Positions 24,307 to 37,017 are shown, numbered from the stretch's first letter. The stretch: 64,000 bases of DNA from Apostichopus japonicus (GCF_037975245.1 NC_092571.1:15249917-15313916); one strand, 5' to 3'. Made by a program: numbers and translations. Notes: generated by a model from the sequence alone, not told the origin.

Positions 24307-24474
24307 CCTAAAACCATCATTGATCATTTGTTCCTGTTTAACCTGTTCGGTCATATTCCTCACTCTGCCATTTAAGGAATCCACTAGAGTGGAGAGCCTC
24401 TCACTTTCAGAGTGCAGTTCACCTTTCTCCTTAGTTAGACTGGTCACTTTCAATTGAATCTCATCAAGAGCATT
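24307..24474 (-). pseudogene. Coiled-coil exon, unit A
   Basis: The exon has 168 nt (56 codons) between TTATTTCAG and donor GTATGA. The peptide begins NALDEIQLKVTSLTKEKGEL and continues with heptad-spaced Leu/Val through LSTLVDSLNGRVRNM. It is 95% or more similar to the copy in unit B by eye. It lies about 1.2 kb downstream of a TRAIP-like RING exon, which is the RING-then-coiled-coil order of TRAIP. No exon carrying the second half of the RING is visible between them, so the gene is probably incomplete or dead. Confidence 0.5.
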
Positions 24475-24549
24475 CTGAAATAACAAGATGTGAACAATAA
24501 TGTAAGGGAAAAAAACAAAAATTAACAGTTATTTCTTATGAGTTTCTCT

Positions 24550-25322
24550 CAGGCTTGGGGCGATTACATCTGAATGTAATCGATTACGATTACGATTACT
24601 TGGGAATGTATGATTACGATTACAGCCTAAAGTTGAAGTAATCGATTACGATTACGATTACATTGTAATGTAATCGTGATTACAATCATGATTACATTGT
24701 GGTTACTTGCACAATCCTCTGCATATCTGTTTAATATAACTCTCTGCCGGGAAATAGGGCAATGAAATAGAGCAAAGGAAGGGCATTTACAGTATATACG
24801 GACCAAATTGTGGAAGTATATCTACAATTCCTACCAGGCATTACACATTTATGCCTTAACACGTTTAAGATGTGTAACCCATAAGTCCAGTAAAAAATAC
24901 AATTTAAACAGACAATTAAACAGACAACCAGTTGTGTATGCAAAAGGATTGTGAACGCTGAGAGGCAGCATTGAACAGAATAATTCAGGTGATAAAAAAT
25001 CCTTGAATATGGCGATCAAATCCCCAGTACTTCTTAGTATAAGTTTATTGTGCTAGAGAATTCTAGAAGCAGGAACACTTCTTTGGTCACACTAAAAGCC
25101 AATAGTAAGAATTAGTTTTAATCATTTCTACTAATTTTGCCCTTCTCATTCAAATTTCACTGTAATCATAAATGTAATACGATTACGATTACTCTGCCCT
25201 TGTAATCGATTACGATTATGATTACTTTGTAATTTTCACAAAAGTAATCGATTACGATTACTTCAAAAAATGTAATCGATTGTAATCGATTACGATTACT
25301 GATTACGACTACCCCAAGCCTG
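24550..25322. mobile_element. hAT-type MITE with TAATCGATTACG arrays
   Basis: Terminal repeats CAGGCTTGGGG (24550-24560) and CCCCAAGCCTG (25312-25322) are flanked by an 8-bp duplication, GTTTCTCT, at 24542-24549 and 25323-25330. Units 0 and B have a single GTTTCTCT at the aligned spot, that is, empty sites. Subterminal arrays of GTAATCGATTACGATTAC occur at both ends. The 8-bp duplication and CAG terminus are hAT hallmarks. At 773 bp with no transposase frame it is non-autonomous. Confidence 0.9.
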
Positions 25323-25678
25323 GTTTCTCTTAAGCTTAGCCAAGTCTTGTAACTGAACATTGCAGTACTACAAAGAGATTACTTAAAGAAACTAAAAGAT
25401 GAATGAAGTCATAAAGAGCTTGAGCAGCAACACAAGACTGACTCTCTAGGTACTTAACACGCAAAATAAATATTAATTGAAACAAATATACTGCAATATA
25501 CTAGGTAAACTACTCTACTGTAAAATAGCATGTTCAATGGTAGCTCTCACCAGTAATGGGGATAATGTGAACAGTTACAACCTCCAGTATTATATTTTTC
25601 AGAAACTTTTTGCATTATCATCATCATCATGGTAACAAGTTTGAAAACCATCAAAGAAGACCTTAAATTACTACTAAC

Positions 25679-25783
25679 CATTTGTCATGTTTCATGGTAC
25701 ACATGCCCACAGGGACATGCAGAGACCCCCTGATGATCTAACTCCAGACATTCTGAACAGATGGTACAGACGACACTTGGCAT
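25679..25783 (-). pseudogene. TRAIP-like RING half-exon, unit A, frameshifted
   Basis: The exon starts ATG and encodes MPSVVCTICSECLELDHQ followed by GVSACPCGHVYHE. The C-x2-C, then CGH-x2-H pattern and the MPxxxCTICS opening resemble the first exon of TRAIP (a RING E3 ubiquitin ligase). Relative to unit B there are two extra T's near 25691, which shift the frame and give TGA at 25687-25685 before donor GTTAGT. The second half of the RING is not seen nearby. I therefore call it a pseudogene exon, though a different splice site could rescue it. Confidence 0.55.
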
Positions 25784-27578
25784 GATTAAACAGCCAATCA
25801 GCAGCAATGCACTAGGATACCATCTCTGTGTGAAAAACAATACAATTAGAACAAATACAAGTATGTATTTGTAGTAGCCAGACTTGTTGTGCATATACAA
25901 AGTTCTGGGTCGGGATATGAGTACCAGTTCAATGCCTTGAGGATGAGTACCACAAAATTTTCTGAGTACCAGTGCAAAGTCAGAGTGATCCAAATTACTG
26001 TGATCATTTACAAGAACAATTTCACACTGACATATAAGCCTTTAAAATTTCACAAAGTTCTAACTCTAACTCTAAACTAAAATTTCCCATGGGACCTTGG
26101 CCCAAAGGACCATGAGCAAGAAATCCAATTGAAGTTGGTTAGAAACACATTGTATAGCAAAAGCATTGTAAGGTAACTACCGTCATAATTACATTCCAGA
26201 ACAAGGTTTATATTCATACCTTCCCAGATACATCTTAGTAACTCAGATATTTTGTCCTTTATACCACGGCATCACGTACCTTAAAATAACTATGATTCCT
26301 GTAGAAATTTCCAGTTCTACAGTATGCTGACACCAAAAAACTTGACAAAACTTCCAGTCAGCTAACTATTGCAATTATGAGGTCATTGCTGTAAATTTGG
26401 CCAATGTTATATGATGGAATACTGTACGTTTGCGATAGTAATGGCAATAAAGTTCTTTTTAAGGAGTAATGACAACCTTGCTGATGTTACTCAGTGGTTT
26501 CGTTCTATCCTTCAGCTATTTGATTTCATCGACGGTTTGACCAAATTGCACCGTAAGTAGAGAGAATTATACTTACTTGAATTAAAGGTGCAAGTCAAAC
26601 TAATTTTAAACTACAATCCAGCATTGTAATGTAATACATAAATAGCATTGACATTACACAAAAATATATCAAAATATAAAATAGATCATTTCCTTGTTAC
26701 ACTGTGGCAAATTTTGCCATTTCTGTTATGGGTTTGCAGGTTAACATTTTTATTGAAAAAGTGGCTACAAGTTGACTCAAAGAAAATACACTATATATCA
26801 TTGTAACTACATGTGTAACACAGGGTTCCAGTTATTATCCAGTGCCATTCCAGCACCATAGGTTTCGATCCTTCCCCCATGGCGGAAAGGCTCGAAACCC
26901 ATGTCGGAGAGGTACATTTTAGGAATGGATTTTACACAGGAATTTATTTGTAAAACTTTTTTGATTCACGTGGAAGGATGGGTACACCGTCTTCAAATGT
27001 GATGGTTTGCTGGATAGACTGAATTGAAGTTAAGACAAGACAGGGGAACAGATGCACAGTCTTTTACGGGTACTAATTTAGACTCTGTACCATTCGACCC
27101 TACTTCCTAACCCCTAACCCTATTCCCTACTTCCTAACCCTAATTCCTAACCCTACTCCCTAACCAACCTAATCCATAACCTTATTCTGGCGATTCGAAG
27201 TAAGCTTTCCCATTCATAAGGTACGGATTCTAAAGTTAGGCCCTTTTATGTACATGTTGATTGAATAGTTTTAAAATGTAAGTTCGTAAGAGTCGATACA
27301 TGCACTATTTTCAAATGTACAATATAGGCTAGGCCTAAACTTAGGCTGTATAGCAACACTAACACTAACTTCCTGAATAAGTAACAGTGCACTTGCCTAG
27401 GAACAAACAATGTGTGATTTGGACACTTGAGGAAAGTAAAACCATTATACCTTATTCACTCCGGCAAAGCCGTGTTAGACACGGTAATACAATTAATTTA
27501 ATTTTAACAAATGTTCTGCCGATTCTACCGTATTTCTGGCTGACGGCAGCGTTATAACTTTTATGACAGGGCCGTGTA
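25784..27578. other. Spacer upstream of the RING exon
   Basis: No gene is seen. It aligns with 58607-60390 of unit B. It holds a degenerate telomere-like stretch (27093-27180) that unit B lacks. Confidence 0.5.
27093..27180. repeat. Degenerate CCCTAA-like array
   Basis: About six spaced copies of CCTAACCC or CCCTAAC occur, interleaved with TTCC/TACTTCC. They resemble telomeric repeats of animals but are not in a regular 6-nt phase, so a true interstitial telomere is doubtful. Confidence 0.45.
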
Positions 27579-30500
27579 TGGTCATTTTCACAATCAGTGG
27601 TGTAACTTTTGTACACTCAGGGCCAAAATTTCAAACACCATATATATTGAAATTTTTACTAACATCACATGTTAAAGGGTTCAAATTTTTGTAAATCCAA
27701 CTTTTCGGAGCTTAAACATATTCGTTTATGGGAGTAATTTTTCGGTGACTGTATGACTCTAGGAAACTTTAAGCAAAAAGATATATTTTTAAGCAACCAT
27801 ATTTACCCAGTGTTAAAACAGTACTCTGATTCAAGTTAACTTTAAAATGCTTATCATTATATGTTACTTAAAAATTAAGGATTTGGCAGAAAATTTTTAT
27901 TACTATTGCAGATATTTCCATGTTAACTGAAAATTTATTGGAAATCAAGGATTGTTTTTCTTAATTTTAACTTTAAACTATTTAAAAAAAAGATAAGGCC
28001 AAGTCAAACACCCTAAATAATGTCTCCTCACAGAGGGCTAATATCCAATCCAAGTTGCACAAAAATCCATGCAGTTTTGCAAAAGTTGGAATTTTCCCAC
28101 TTACGCGTTTCGGAGGTGACGTTAACATTTTACATGTGTTTCGGAGGTGACAAAAATGTTTACAAGTTGTTGTCAAGGCATTTTTGCTAATAACAAAGAA
28201 TTAAACACTTAATCTCAATGTATATTCATAACATCTTTAATCAAACACTGATTTAAATAAAAAATATCTCTGCCAAGTAGCAGAGAATGTAAATCAACTA
28301 CCTGTACAACTAATGAAACAAGTGAATGAATACAGAACACAGAATACAATAGTTTTATGTTATAAAAGATAGGTAAATGTCAGGTAAAGCAAATATGGGC
28401 ATTTAAAAAGCAATTGTAAACATTGGGTTGAAGTCTCTTACTGTAGCACTCATATTGCAAATGATTATCTCACATACAACATATTGTATATGCCTTCAGT
28501 CTCTTTTGTTTCGGAGGTAACGCTAAACGTTTACACAACGCAGAAGGCTTGATTCATGCTAAAACACACAGAACTTACCTTGGAAAGAATGAAAAACATT
28601 ATAAGGATATGTTGATAATATTTTAAAGACATTCATGATACTAGAACTATGACTGCTTTTGCTGCCATTCATGATAACTTGGAGACAATACTGTATCCAT
28701 TCAAAATCATTTGGTTAAATTCTCACTGTTTTGGCTAATTGCATATGAAATATTATACCACAAAGAAATGATTAACATTGCATAGCCATTAGCCATTCTG
28801 ACTGCTAGTTACAGTATCATTTATGTTAGTTACACTTTTGGCAGTGAAACTTACTGTCACATTCCTGTAATCTTTTACAAATTTGAAGAGGACATTCAGT
28901 CTAATATTCTGGAAAAAACACTTCATTAACATGACCTAACCACAGTCTATCAAAGTTTCAGTGAAAAGTTAGGTTAAAACTTGTCAAAAACTGCATAAAT
29001 GGATGGGCTAAAATCATTTAACAGCAGCTTGGCCTTGTTCACACTTAAGAATGCACCCGTACTTCAAGTCCTCAAGGGAAATTAATTCCCTTAGTGTGAA
29101 CACTCCTTTACTCATACTTCAAGTCGGCATGCAGTCTTCAGAATTTATCCTGCATTCTCAATAAATGTGATGTGAATGGTCGGAGACTTAATGGTGAACC
29201 GAGATTTCCGATATATCAAGTTGCTATTGGGCGGGTAGTACGTACATGTATGTGTTTGTCAGAGCGTTGCCCTTCTAAACAGAAACACTACCAAACGATG
29301 CTATTCGTGAACCCATTTCATTTTCTTTGAACCGATTTGACCAACACTGCAGAAAAGACGCGGTAACGGTTGTGAGACAAAAACAAACTAAATGACAGTC
29401 CACTTAAATCTACTGAAATAGCCTTAAATTTGTTGTACGCCGTACTGACAGATTTTTGGAGAGGCCAAACTCTGTAATTTGATGGTTATTTCAAAACGGA
29501 TGATTTTGGGTTCGGTTGCCATGGAAGTTAGTAAAAGGCTAAAACCATTACGTCTGGCCTGGCCTATAATGAAGTTGCACTTACTAGCCTACTGTATACA
29601 GATACGGTAGACCTTACTAGGTCTTTAGACCTAACATTAAATGCCTTTGATGTTAGATTAGCCTCAAATGCGACATCAAGCAGTAAAACACTGACTAGCA
29701 AGATCGTTTGCTCATCCACTGAAGGGTTTGGAAGAAATTCAAATCTGGGTTAAAGTGTTATGGTAATGCCAGTACAGAGTTGTTTGAATACAGTTAACTG
29801 TTTATGTGCGATGATTGTGCGTTGCCGTGCAGTGGTGTACGGAGTAGTATGTACTAGTACAGCACATAAGACAATGGCAAAGCACAGGGGGAATGTAAAC
29901 AGCTGATATGACCTTTATACGCCTGCGCAGTATATTAATCTCGCAAACAGACGAAACTTACTCGTTCTGAAATGTGAATGCGTCTTGTTCTTAACTATTT
30001 AATCCTCCTCGCGGACTCATAATCGCCCAGGTTGCATTCTTAAATGTGAACAAGGCCTAAGAGACCATCTGGAGCAACAATCTAGAGTTAAATGAGTTTT
30101 CACTCTATAAAGGTTAGTTGTTTGTAATTGGTTGTTAAAGGCATTGAAGACTCGCCCCAAACCGTGTGTGGCCATCTGAAAAATGTAACTTTCTGTTGCT
30201 TGCAAGTGACGTTTTGTTCGTGTCGCTACAAAATGCAGACAGTAATGAAACGTGATACCTTGTTATCTTTAGCTGGACCTGAGATGTCCATCGCTGTATC
30301 GTTTGTACAATGTGCTGTAGCTGTACTGACTGTACACTAGTGTCTAGTAACGATGGTAGCAAGCTGTGTGTGTATTTTCTGGGATCGATGGTGGTGTCTA
30401 ACACTTCTGTTACACCTCATCGAAACTAGATCAGATTACCAGCATTAGACGTTTCCTTTTGCACCAGTCTTCACTCTTCACACCCTTTAAGAAAAGGGAG

Positions 30501-32253
30501 GGGAATTCCCTGTTCAAATTTTATGTATTTTGGGAAATCTCTTTTCAGACAATTTGCTGTGATAACAACAGCTCATTAAAGAAGCAATAAGATTCTTTCT
30601 TTTTGCTTAAAATGTTACAGCAGCAGGTCTACATATTGTGAACAAATATTCTGAACTTTTGTAGGATATTTACCTGGACCAAATAGTAGAGCCCTCCGTG
30701 GTTATAGTGGGAATCATGCAAATTAATGTGTATACTGGTACAGGTCAACATGGTGCAAAATTAAACCTGTGAACATGTACTCAACAGCACTGTAGAACTC
30801 ACAGAAGGTAACATATAACTGCAGCACAAATGTATGCACTAGTAGAATATTTCAGAAATATGCTCAAACAAAGGGATAGTTCAGTATATTACATGTAAAC
30901 AATCAATGTCACCTCCGAAACAATAGCAAAGACCACAGGCAGATTGAGCTAATATCTGATAAATTTGTCCCATGTTAATAAAGTTTTACACACTGCATGT
31001 TTGGTGATTGTGATCTTTTATGGACAGCACTTCATTACTAATCATTCATTTCATTCAAGTTTATTAATAGCACTAATGTAAGCAATGGTACGCTATCTCT
31101 TGCCCAGAAAGGGGAAAAAGTGGCAAAAAAACACATATTTGTAATTTATTCATCAACTGTGCATGTGAGAGTTTCATTAATACTTTGTTCAGTTTGTTAC
31201 AGTGTTTTCTAAGGTAGATCAAGCCATCCATTAGCATATGATGGTACACAAACAGCAGAAATGTAAAAAATGTAGAGTTAACAATATTGTGTCACCTCCG
31301 AAACATTAATTTACAGTTTAATTCAAATTTAACATAATTAATAAAGGACCTTTTAAAAGATATTATCATACTGGTTGCTACACCTCTACAGAATTACTGT
31401 AATATAAGTTTTAGCCAAGGAAGATGTTTATTGGATCAGTAGAGATCAAATTTCCAACTAACCTGTTTCGGAGGTGACAAGGTGTTTCGGAGGTGACGCA
31501 TGTTAACGGAAAGTTAAGAATCTCCCAGAAATTAAAACGACTGGTCATGTTGTCACAACTTTTACTCAAATATTACGTTAGGGGGTGAGGTATATTTTAA
31601 TAAGTTCAAAATGGCTATACTATTGTTTACATAAATCTTGGGCTGAAGAATGCTTTGTTTCGGAGGTGACGGAAAAGTTAACGGAAAAGTTAACATTAAA
31701 TTTGAAATTGACACAATTTTTTTAAGAATTCCAAATGAAAAATATTTTTTGGCCCAGATATTAGACACATTAGTTATTGTAATAATGCAACCTTACTTAA
31801 CAAAATTTACACTGCTTAACTAGAAATTAGTTGCAGTCAAACTTAGGTACCAATTGTTAACGGAAAATGTCACCTCCGAAACGACAAAATCTAGCCACCG
31901 TTCCTTGGAGAAGGAAAGAAAGGAAACCTGGGGAACACAATTGCATTTTAGTTTGGACACTTGTTGATAATATCAACCAAATAAGAACTGGAAAATACCT
32001 TCCACCAATAAGTACAGGCTCTGACAAAAACAGTGTAGTTGAGAGTGTACGGCTGAACTAGCATATTTTAAGCATATTTATGGCCACCAAATCAACCTGA
32101 AGAAACCGAGAAAGTTCGTTAAGCTACCCAAGGTAGACTTCACTTAGGATGGTCAAATGGCAAAAAATCTAAGAATTCTGGTATTTGGTCACTGAGTTAC
32201 AAAGCAATAAGTGCCAATATTGGAAGTTACACCACTGATTGTGAAAATGACCA
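27579..32253. mobile_element. 4.7-kb TIR element with nine dispersed GTTTCGGAGGTGAC motifs
   Basis: A perfect 30-bp terminal inverted repeat beginning TGGTCATTTTCACAATCAGT is at 27579-27608 and, inverted, at 32224-32253. A TA dinucleotide flanks both sides. Unit B runs straight from the left flank (GACAGGGCCG) to the right flank (ATATATAGCGCGCTGACTCG), so it is an empty site. The motif GTTTCGGAGGTGAC occurs forward at 28107, 28138, 28508 (one mismatch), 31465, 31484 and 31657, and reversed at 30908, 31291 and 31869. A 1-kb TIR element is nested inside. No transposase frame is recognisable; superfamily is undetermined. Confidence 0.85.
29031..30057. mobile_element. Nested 1.0-kb TIR element
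   Basis: The left end GGCCTTGTTCACACTTAAGA and the right end (reverse complement GGCCTTGTTCACATTTAAGA) continue to pair for about 27 nt with two mismatches. The element interrupts the larger 27579-32253 element and so is younger. No coding frame and no clear target duplication are seen. Confidence 0.7.
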
Positions 32254-32316
32254 TATATATAGCGCGCTGACTCGTTTGGGTTGCAAAATTGAACAGGCCG
32301 CCGTTAACTTAGCGGG

Positions 32317-32919
32317 CGTATGGAACGCCATGTAAACTTTAATTCAATACACAGAGATATCTTCAATTTTCGAGATATCTGCAATTAATTTCAGATATCT
32401 CAAACTAAATTGAAGATATCTCGCATTATTTCAGGTATCTCCAATTCAATTAGAGATATCAGACATCGCATTTCGATATCTTTAATTTTATTTAAACTAT
32501 CTTAAATTGATTTTTAGATATCAAGAAATATATTAAAGGTATCAAAATAGAAACATCATTAAAGATTTCTCGAATTGTATTCGAGAAATGCAAAATTGAA
32601 TTAGAGATATCAAGAATTGGAATTAGAGATATCAAGAATTCGAATTAGAGATATTCAAAATTGAATTAGAGATATCGGGAATACAAAATTGAATTAGAGA
32701 TATCGAGAAAACAATTAGAGATATCCAAAATTGAATTAGATATATCAAGAATTCGAATAAGAAATATCCAAATTTGAATATTTTTGATATTTCTAATTCA
32801 AATGAATTAGAGATATCTGGAAATGAATTAGAGATATCTCAACATGAATAAGAGATATCCAAAAATGTATTAGAGATATCTGTAATTGTTGAATAAAAGT
32901 TAAAATGGCGTTCCATACG
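32317..32919. mobile_element. ATATC-rich MITE, complete copy
   Basis: Terminal repeats CGTATGGAACGCCAT (32317-32331) and ATGGCGTTCCATACG (32905-32919) enclose about 25 short units around GAGATATC in both orientations. It marks the junction between units A and B and equals the copies at 1650-2178 and 60453-61001. Confidence 0.85.
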
Positions 32920-34960
32920 TACGGCTCTGTCTAAATTAAGGGATCCCAATCGACATTAGCCTATACCCGCTGATCATCACATGTATTTTGGGGGGGGGGG
33001 TACGGGTGGTTCATTAAAACCCTTATCACCCCTGTTTGAAGGAACCATTGTAAAAACCCTTGCTTTTCGACCGGTAGTAGTTGATGATTATCTGATGTAC
33101 TTCTCTCATTTTCCTGCTTCATATCACAGCAATGAAACTAATCTCTTTTATATAATTGTGCTTTATATACCATTAAAGGACAGCCCGCAACTAATACACT
33201 ACTGCACTGAGCCGTTTATAGTCTATCTACGGTTCTGCTATACTGTATAAGTTTAACGCGCTCTTTATATATGGCAGACGTCTACATTTTGTAGCTTCAT
33301 ATTGTTGATATGTCACTTAATTGTGGCAAACACGCGCAGCTTTTGTGGCAAACACTTACTTTATAGACTGACCATGCTGTTTGTAACACACTTTTGGTAA
33401 AACTCTATATGTTTACTATATTAATATACTATGAATTTCATGAGATGCTATATGCTTTTCTTTAAATACCTTTCATGGGTGGCAGTGTGTCATTGGTATA
33501 TGTAATTCTCAGAGTTATGACGAGTTCCTTTTAACACTGAGTAGATTCGTTACTAGGCATTTTATCCTGGCTAGAGAAGCCTGAGTATCTTTAATTGAAG
33601 AATTGTATTATTCCTTGGACAAAGCTTGTTTTGAAATCTTGTGTTAGAGCCTAAAGATAAACAATTATTCGAAATAAAGAGAATAGACAAATCTTTTAGA
33701 GTTATGATTTTTTAAAGAAAGCAAGCCTGAAGTTGTAACAATATCAGATTTACTGTAGGAAATTTAGCTAGAATTGCATAGTATTCCTAATTGACTGTGG
33801 GTGTGTGGGCTTTAACACCCACTCCTCCCCCCCCCCCGGACCCGCACAAATATTTAAAAGTTGTTATTAACACTAGTAGACGAATATATTACATGCATCT
33901 TATGAGTGAATTAAGCGTAAATACCATTTTCAAAATGTTGATACTTGGAAGTTGTCTCTATAGCTTTCTATGGATGTGACGTCACAGTTGCACATCGAGA
34001 GGTTTTTCATTTTCCTGATACCCATTAGTAGAGAGGAACAATGAAGATATGTACTCAGTGATTAATATTTGCCCAGTGATGATTACTTTTTTCGGGCGTC
34101 CTCAGAAAAAAAGCATCAAATGTGTATCATTTAGAAACTTAAAATTGTTAAAATAAGTTAGTTTTCTATTGTTTGGAAATAATTGAGTCCACAATGGATT
34201 GACTCTAAGGACATCAAATAAAAGCACTTTTGAACTCTTGTGTTTGGTACTGCATTGTTTTGTTTTTTCGTTACAGAAGTAAGAAAATTCCTCCGAAATG
34301 TTGGTCAAAATTATATTACAATAAGGTTAAACAAAAATCAAATGATCCATTGAGGTATCAATGTTTGCTGATTAATATTTCATTTGAAACTGGTTGACAT
34401 AATGTTACTTTGGAGATTATATATGACTAAGTATGTTTAATAAAAGAAGGTTCTATGTGAATGTTACTTTCTATCCTTCAAAAAAAAAATCCTGGCTTTA
34501 TTTTATGATGAATATATTTTTACAGTGTCTAAATACACTTGACAATTCATTTGTTGGCTTAATTATCAAATGAAGCAAATATTAAAAGCTGACAAGAGAA
34601 TAGGTTATTTTGAAGAAAATCATTTAAGATAGATGGCTGGTTGACTTGCTGTGTGTATGGGTGAATAGACAGAATATTACCAACAAAGACGCTTTCAAAT
34701 GATGTTATCTGTTCTAGCTTTTTTACGTGTAGCACGTATAGATTCATCTGAAGAGCTTAACGGAAGTTTAGGCGGGGTAGTGGAAGGGTGGGAAATTAGT
34801 GGGGGTAAGGTGGGGAAATGTGTCATTTTGGAGAGCTGAAGTTGGACCTAGTACTGGGAAACAAATTGCTTCCCAAATAAACAAGAAGAGTATAAAAAAA
34901 ACAGCAGATGGGTAAATGACATTCACCATATTTATTCACTAAATACACTTAGTATATATG

Positions 34961-35000
<40 letters not shown>

Positions 35001-36757
35001 AATATACATCTATATACATCTATATATCTATTATTATATCTTAAGTAAATATTAACATTAAATTTCCAATTCCGTATATAATGTGCAGTAAGTTAAATCA
35101 TATAAGTCAATACGTTTGAAATACAAAACGATCGATACGCCCATACCTACTATGCTACTACCTACTATGCTACTATGCTACCCCTCACCCCCCCCCCCCT
35201 CCCCTTCAAATCAACATTCTGTTAAGGTTTCTAAATATAGTACAAGACCTCAGGCTACTTTAATTCACTGTAACATAAAATAAGAAGGGTTTGGTAGAAT
35301 TAAATTTAATAAAAAATGACCCACTTTTGTTGGAGCTGTTATCTGATCCATTGCAATTTAAATCCATGAAGATCCCAAATTAAATTTTAGCACCTATTTC
35401 CCAAGCTTCTATGTGTGCTCACATTTGAGGAGGAATCAGCAAGTTTGAATAGAGTGATCTAGGTTACAATGTCCATTACATATACCAATATGACAAAAGT
35501 GGTGATGATAATAAAAGTATGTTGTTTTTATGTATAAGTACAATATTATATTTTTATAGCTTGTGGTCTTCTACTCAATCAATTACATTGAACACTAAAC
35601 ATAATACACGAAAATAAGTTTTCTTTTCTTCATTTTGTTAACAATTTCAGGTTATTTTTGTTTATTCTAAACTAAAATACATGTTATTTTTATCTAAATT
35701 GTTTAGATCGATCTGTTTTCTGTTTTAATTTTCATTTTTCTCAAAGTATTGACTTTTTTGTAAGAATTATTTACATCCTTTCGAGGAGTACAATATCCTA
35801 TAAATAAAATAAAATAACAAATTTGTTTTGAATAATATTTTCTGACACAAGTATTTTGCAGGGTCGAAGATTTAGGCTAAACAGTAACTCCAGTTTATTT
35901 TTCATATATCAATACAAACGAAATAGAAAACTAAGAAAATTTACAAATATTCATATTGATTTAATACAGTAGTACCAATTTACTCACCTTCAAAAGAAAA
36001 CTATACATATATATATATATTGTCAAAAATGGGGTAAAGGAATTTACTCTCAAAGAGTAAAAGATATAAATCTGTAAATATGATAGCAATTGTCAACAAA
36101 ATGATGAAGTGATAAGTTATTTTATGTTTTAAAACACAAATTGCAGCAATTAGTTCCTTACTTTGAGTGTTTGAAGTTATTGAAAAGTATAACTGCAAAC
36201 TTACAAAATGATTATTTTATCGTATTTCAACTATTTGATTTTTTTTAGTTTAAAGGATGAATCATACACTTACAAAGTCATTAGTAAATTCAACCGTATA
36301 TTTTTTTAATTGTTTGGTGATCCATTGTGGATCTTACATTTGGACAATAAATTTGAAACAAAATTTAGAAATACTTGCTCATACTACTGAGTAAATCATA
36401 ATTTTTCAATAAAATGTTTAATATAATTAAATGTCGTGTTAGATTTACCATTTTCCTGCTAAACATCACATTGGTAAATTCTAATGAAATTGATAAGAAA
36501 ATTTCACAGGAAATTGTTCAATTATAAAGCACTTGACTTGAGTCATTTCTTCATTTATTTCCAAAACTACTTAAATTATCAAGATGCAACAAGTACTCAT
36601 TCTATCTGTCGACAAAAAAGTCAGCCTTTCGACATCTTTCTGTTTTTTATTGGCATATTTCATTGCACGGTTTCAGAAATGATTTCGATGGCATCTTTTT
36701 CCTTAAAGTTGTAAAAGAAACAGTTTTAAAAGATAGTATTAACATTTCTCAATCATG
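32920..36757. other. Spacer 3' of FReD gene B, no gene seen
   Basis: This is the counterpart of 2179-6035. It contains G and C homopolymer tracts (near 32990-33000 and 33827-33837), a TA microsatellite (about 34957-35000) and another C tract near 35190. No gene is supported. Confidence 0.6.
36554..36559 (-). promoter_or_regulatory. Poly(A) signal candidate, gene B
   Basis: The minus strand reads AATAAA about 200 nt downstream of the gene B stop. It is the first canonical hexamer I find past the stop. The motif is short and the region is AT-rich. Confidence 0.35.
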
Positions 36758-37017
36758 TTAATTACAGTTTATACAATGTTTTACCTTCATCTCAGAGGAT
36801 ATGATGCTTTCTCCGTTGGGTAGACCATTCCAGTAAATGGAGGTTGAATCCTGGTTGGAACCGTAGACACCGTTAAGGTTTGTATCATCGCCATTACATG
36901 CTTCATGCCACCAACCACCCAGTTTGAAATCGGCACAAGTGTTGGTACTTTCAGTAATGTCCCTGTCAGATGTACTGAATGCTTTACCATTCTGATCGCT
37001 GAGACCATCACTGAGAC
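36758..37017 (-). CDS. FReD gene B exon 5 (C-terminal, with stop)
   Basis: The exon has 260 nt from acceptor TCTTGCAG to TAA at 36760-36758. It encodes SLSDGLSDQNGKAFSTSDRD, NTCADFKLGGWWHEAC, NLNGVYGSNQD, IYWNGLPNGE and ends EMKVKHCINCN. It has exactly the same length as in gene A. The residues between DRD and CAD are the most changed. Confidence 0.9.

Noticed and set aside
26484-26560. + strand signal-peptide-like MLLSGFVLSFSYLISSTV followed by GTAAGT
   Set aside because: It hits TGA right after, before the donor-like site, in both units. No exons on the + strand follow.
31867-32061. + strand frame starting MSPPKRQNLATVPWRRK
   Set aside because: Its first codons are the reversed 14-nt motif. 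It is short, has no known domain and ends before the TIR; too weak to call a transposase remnant.
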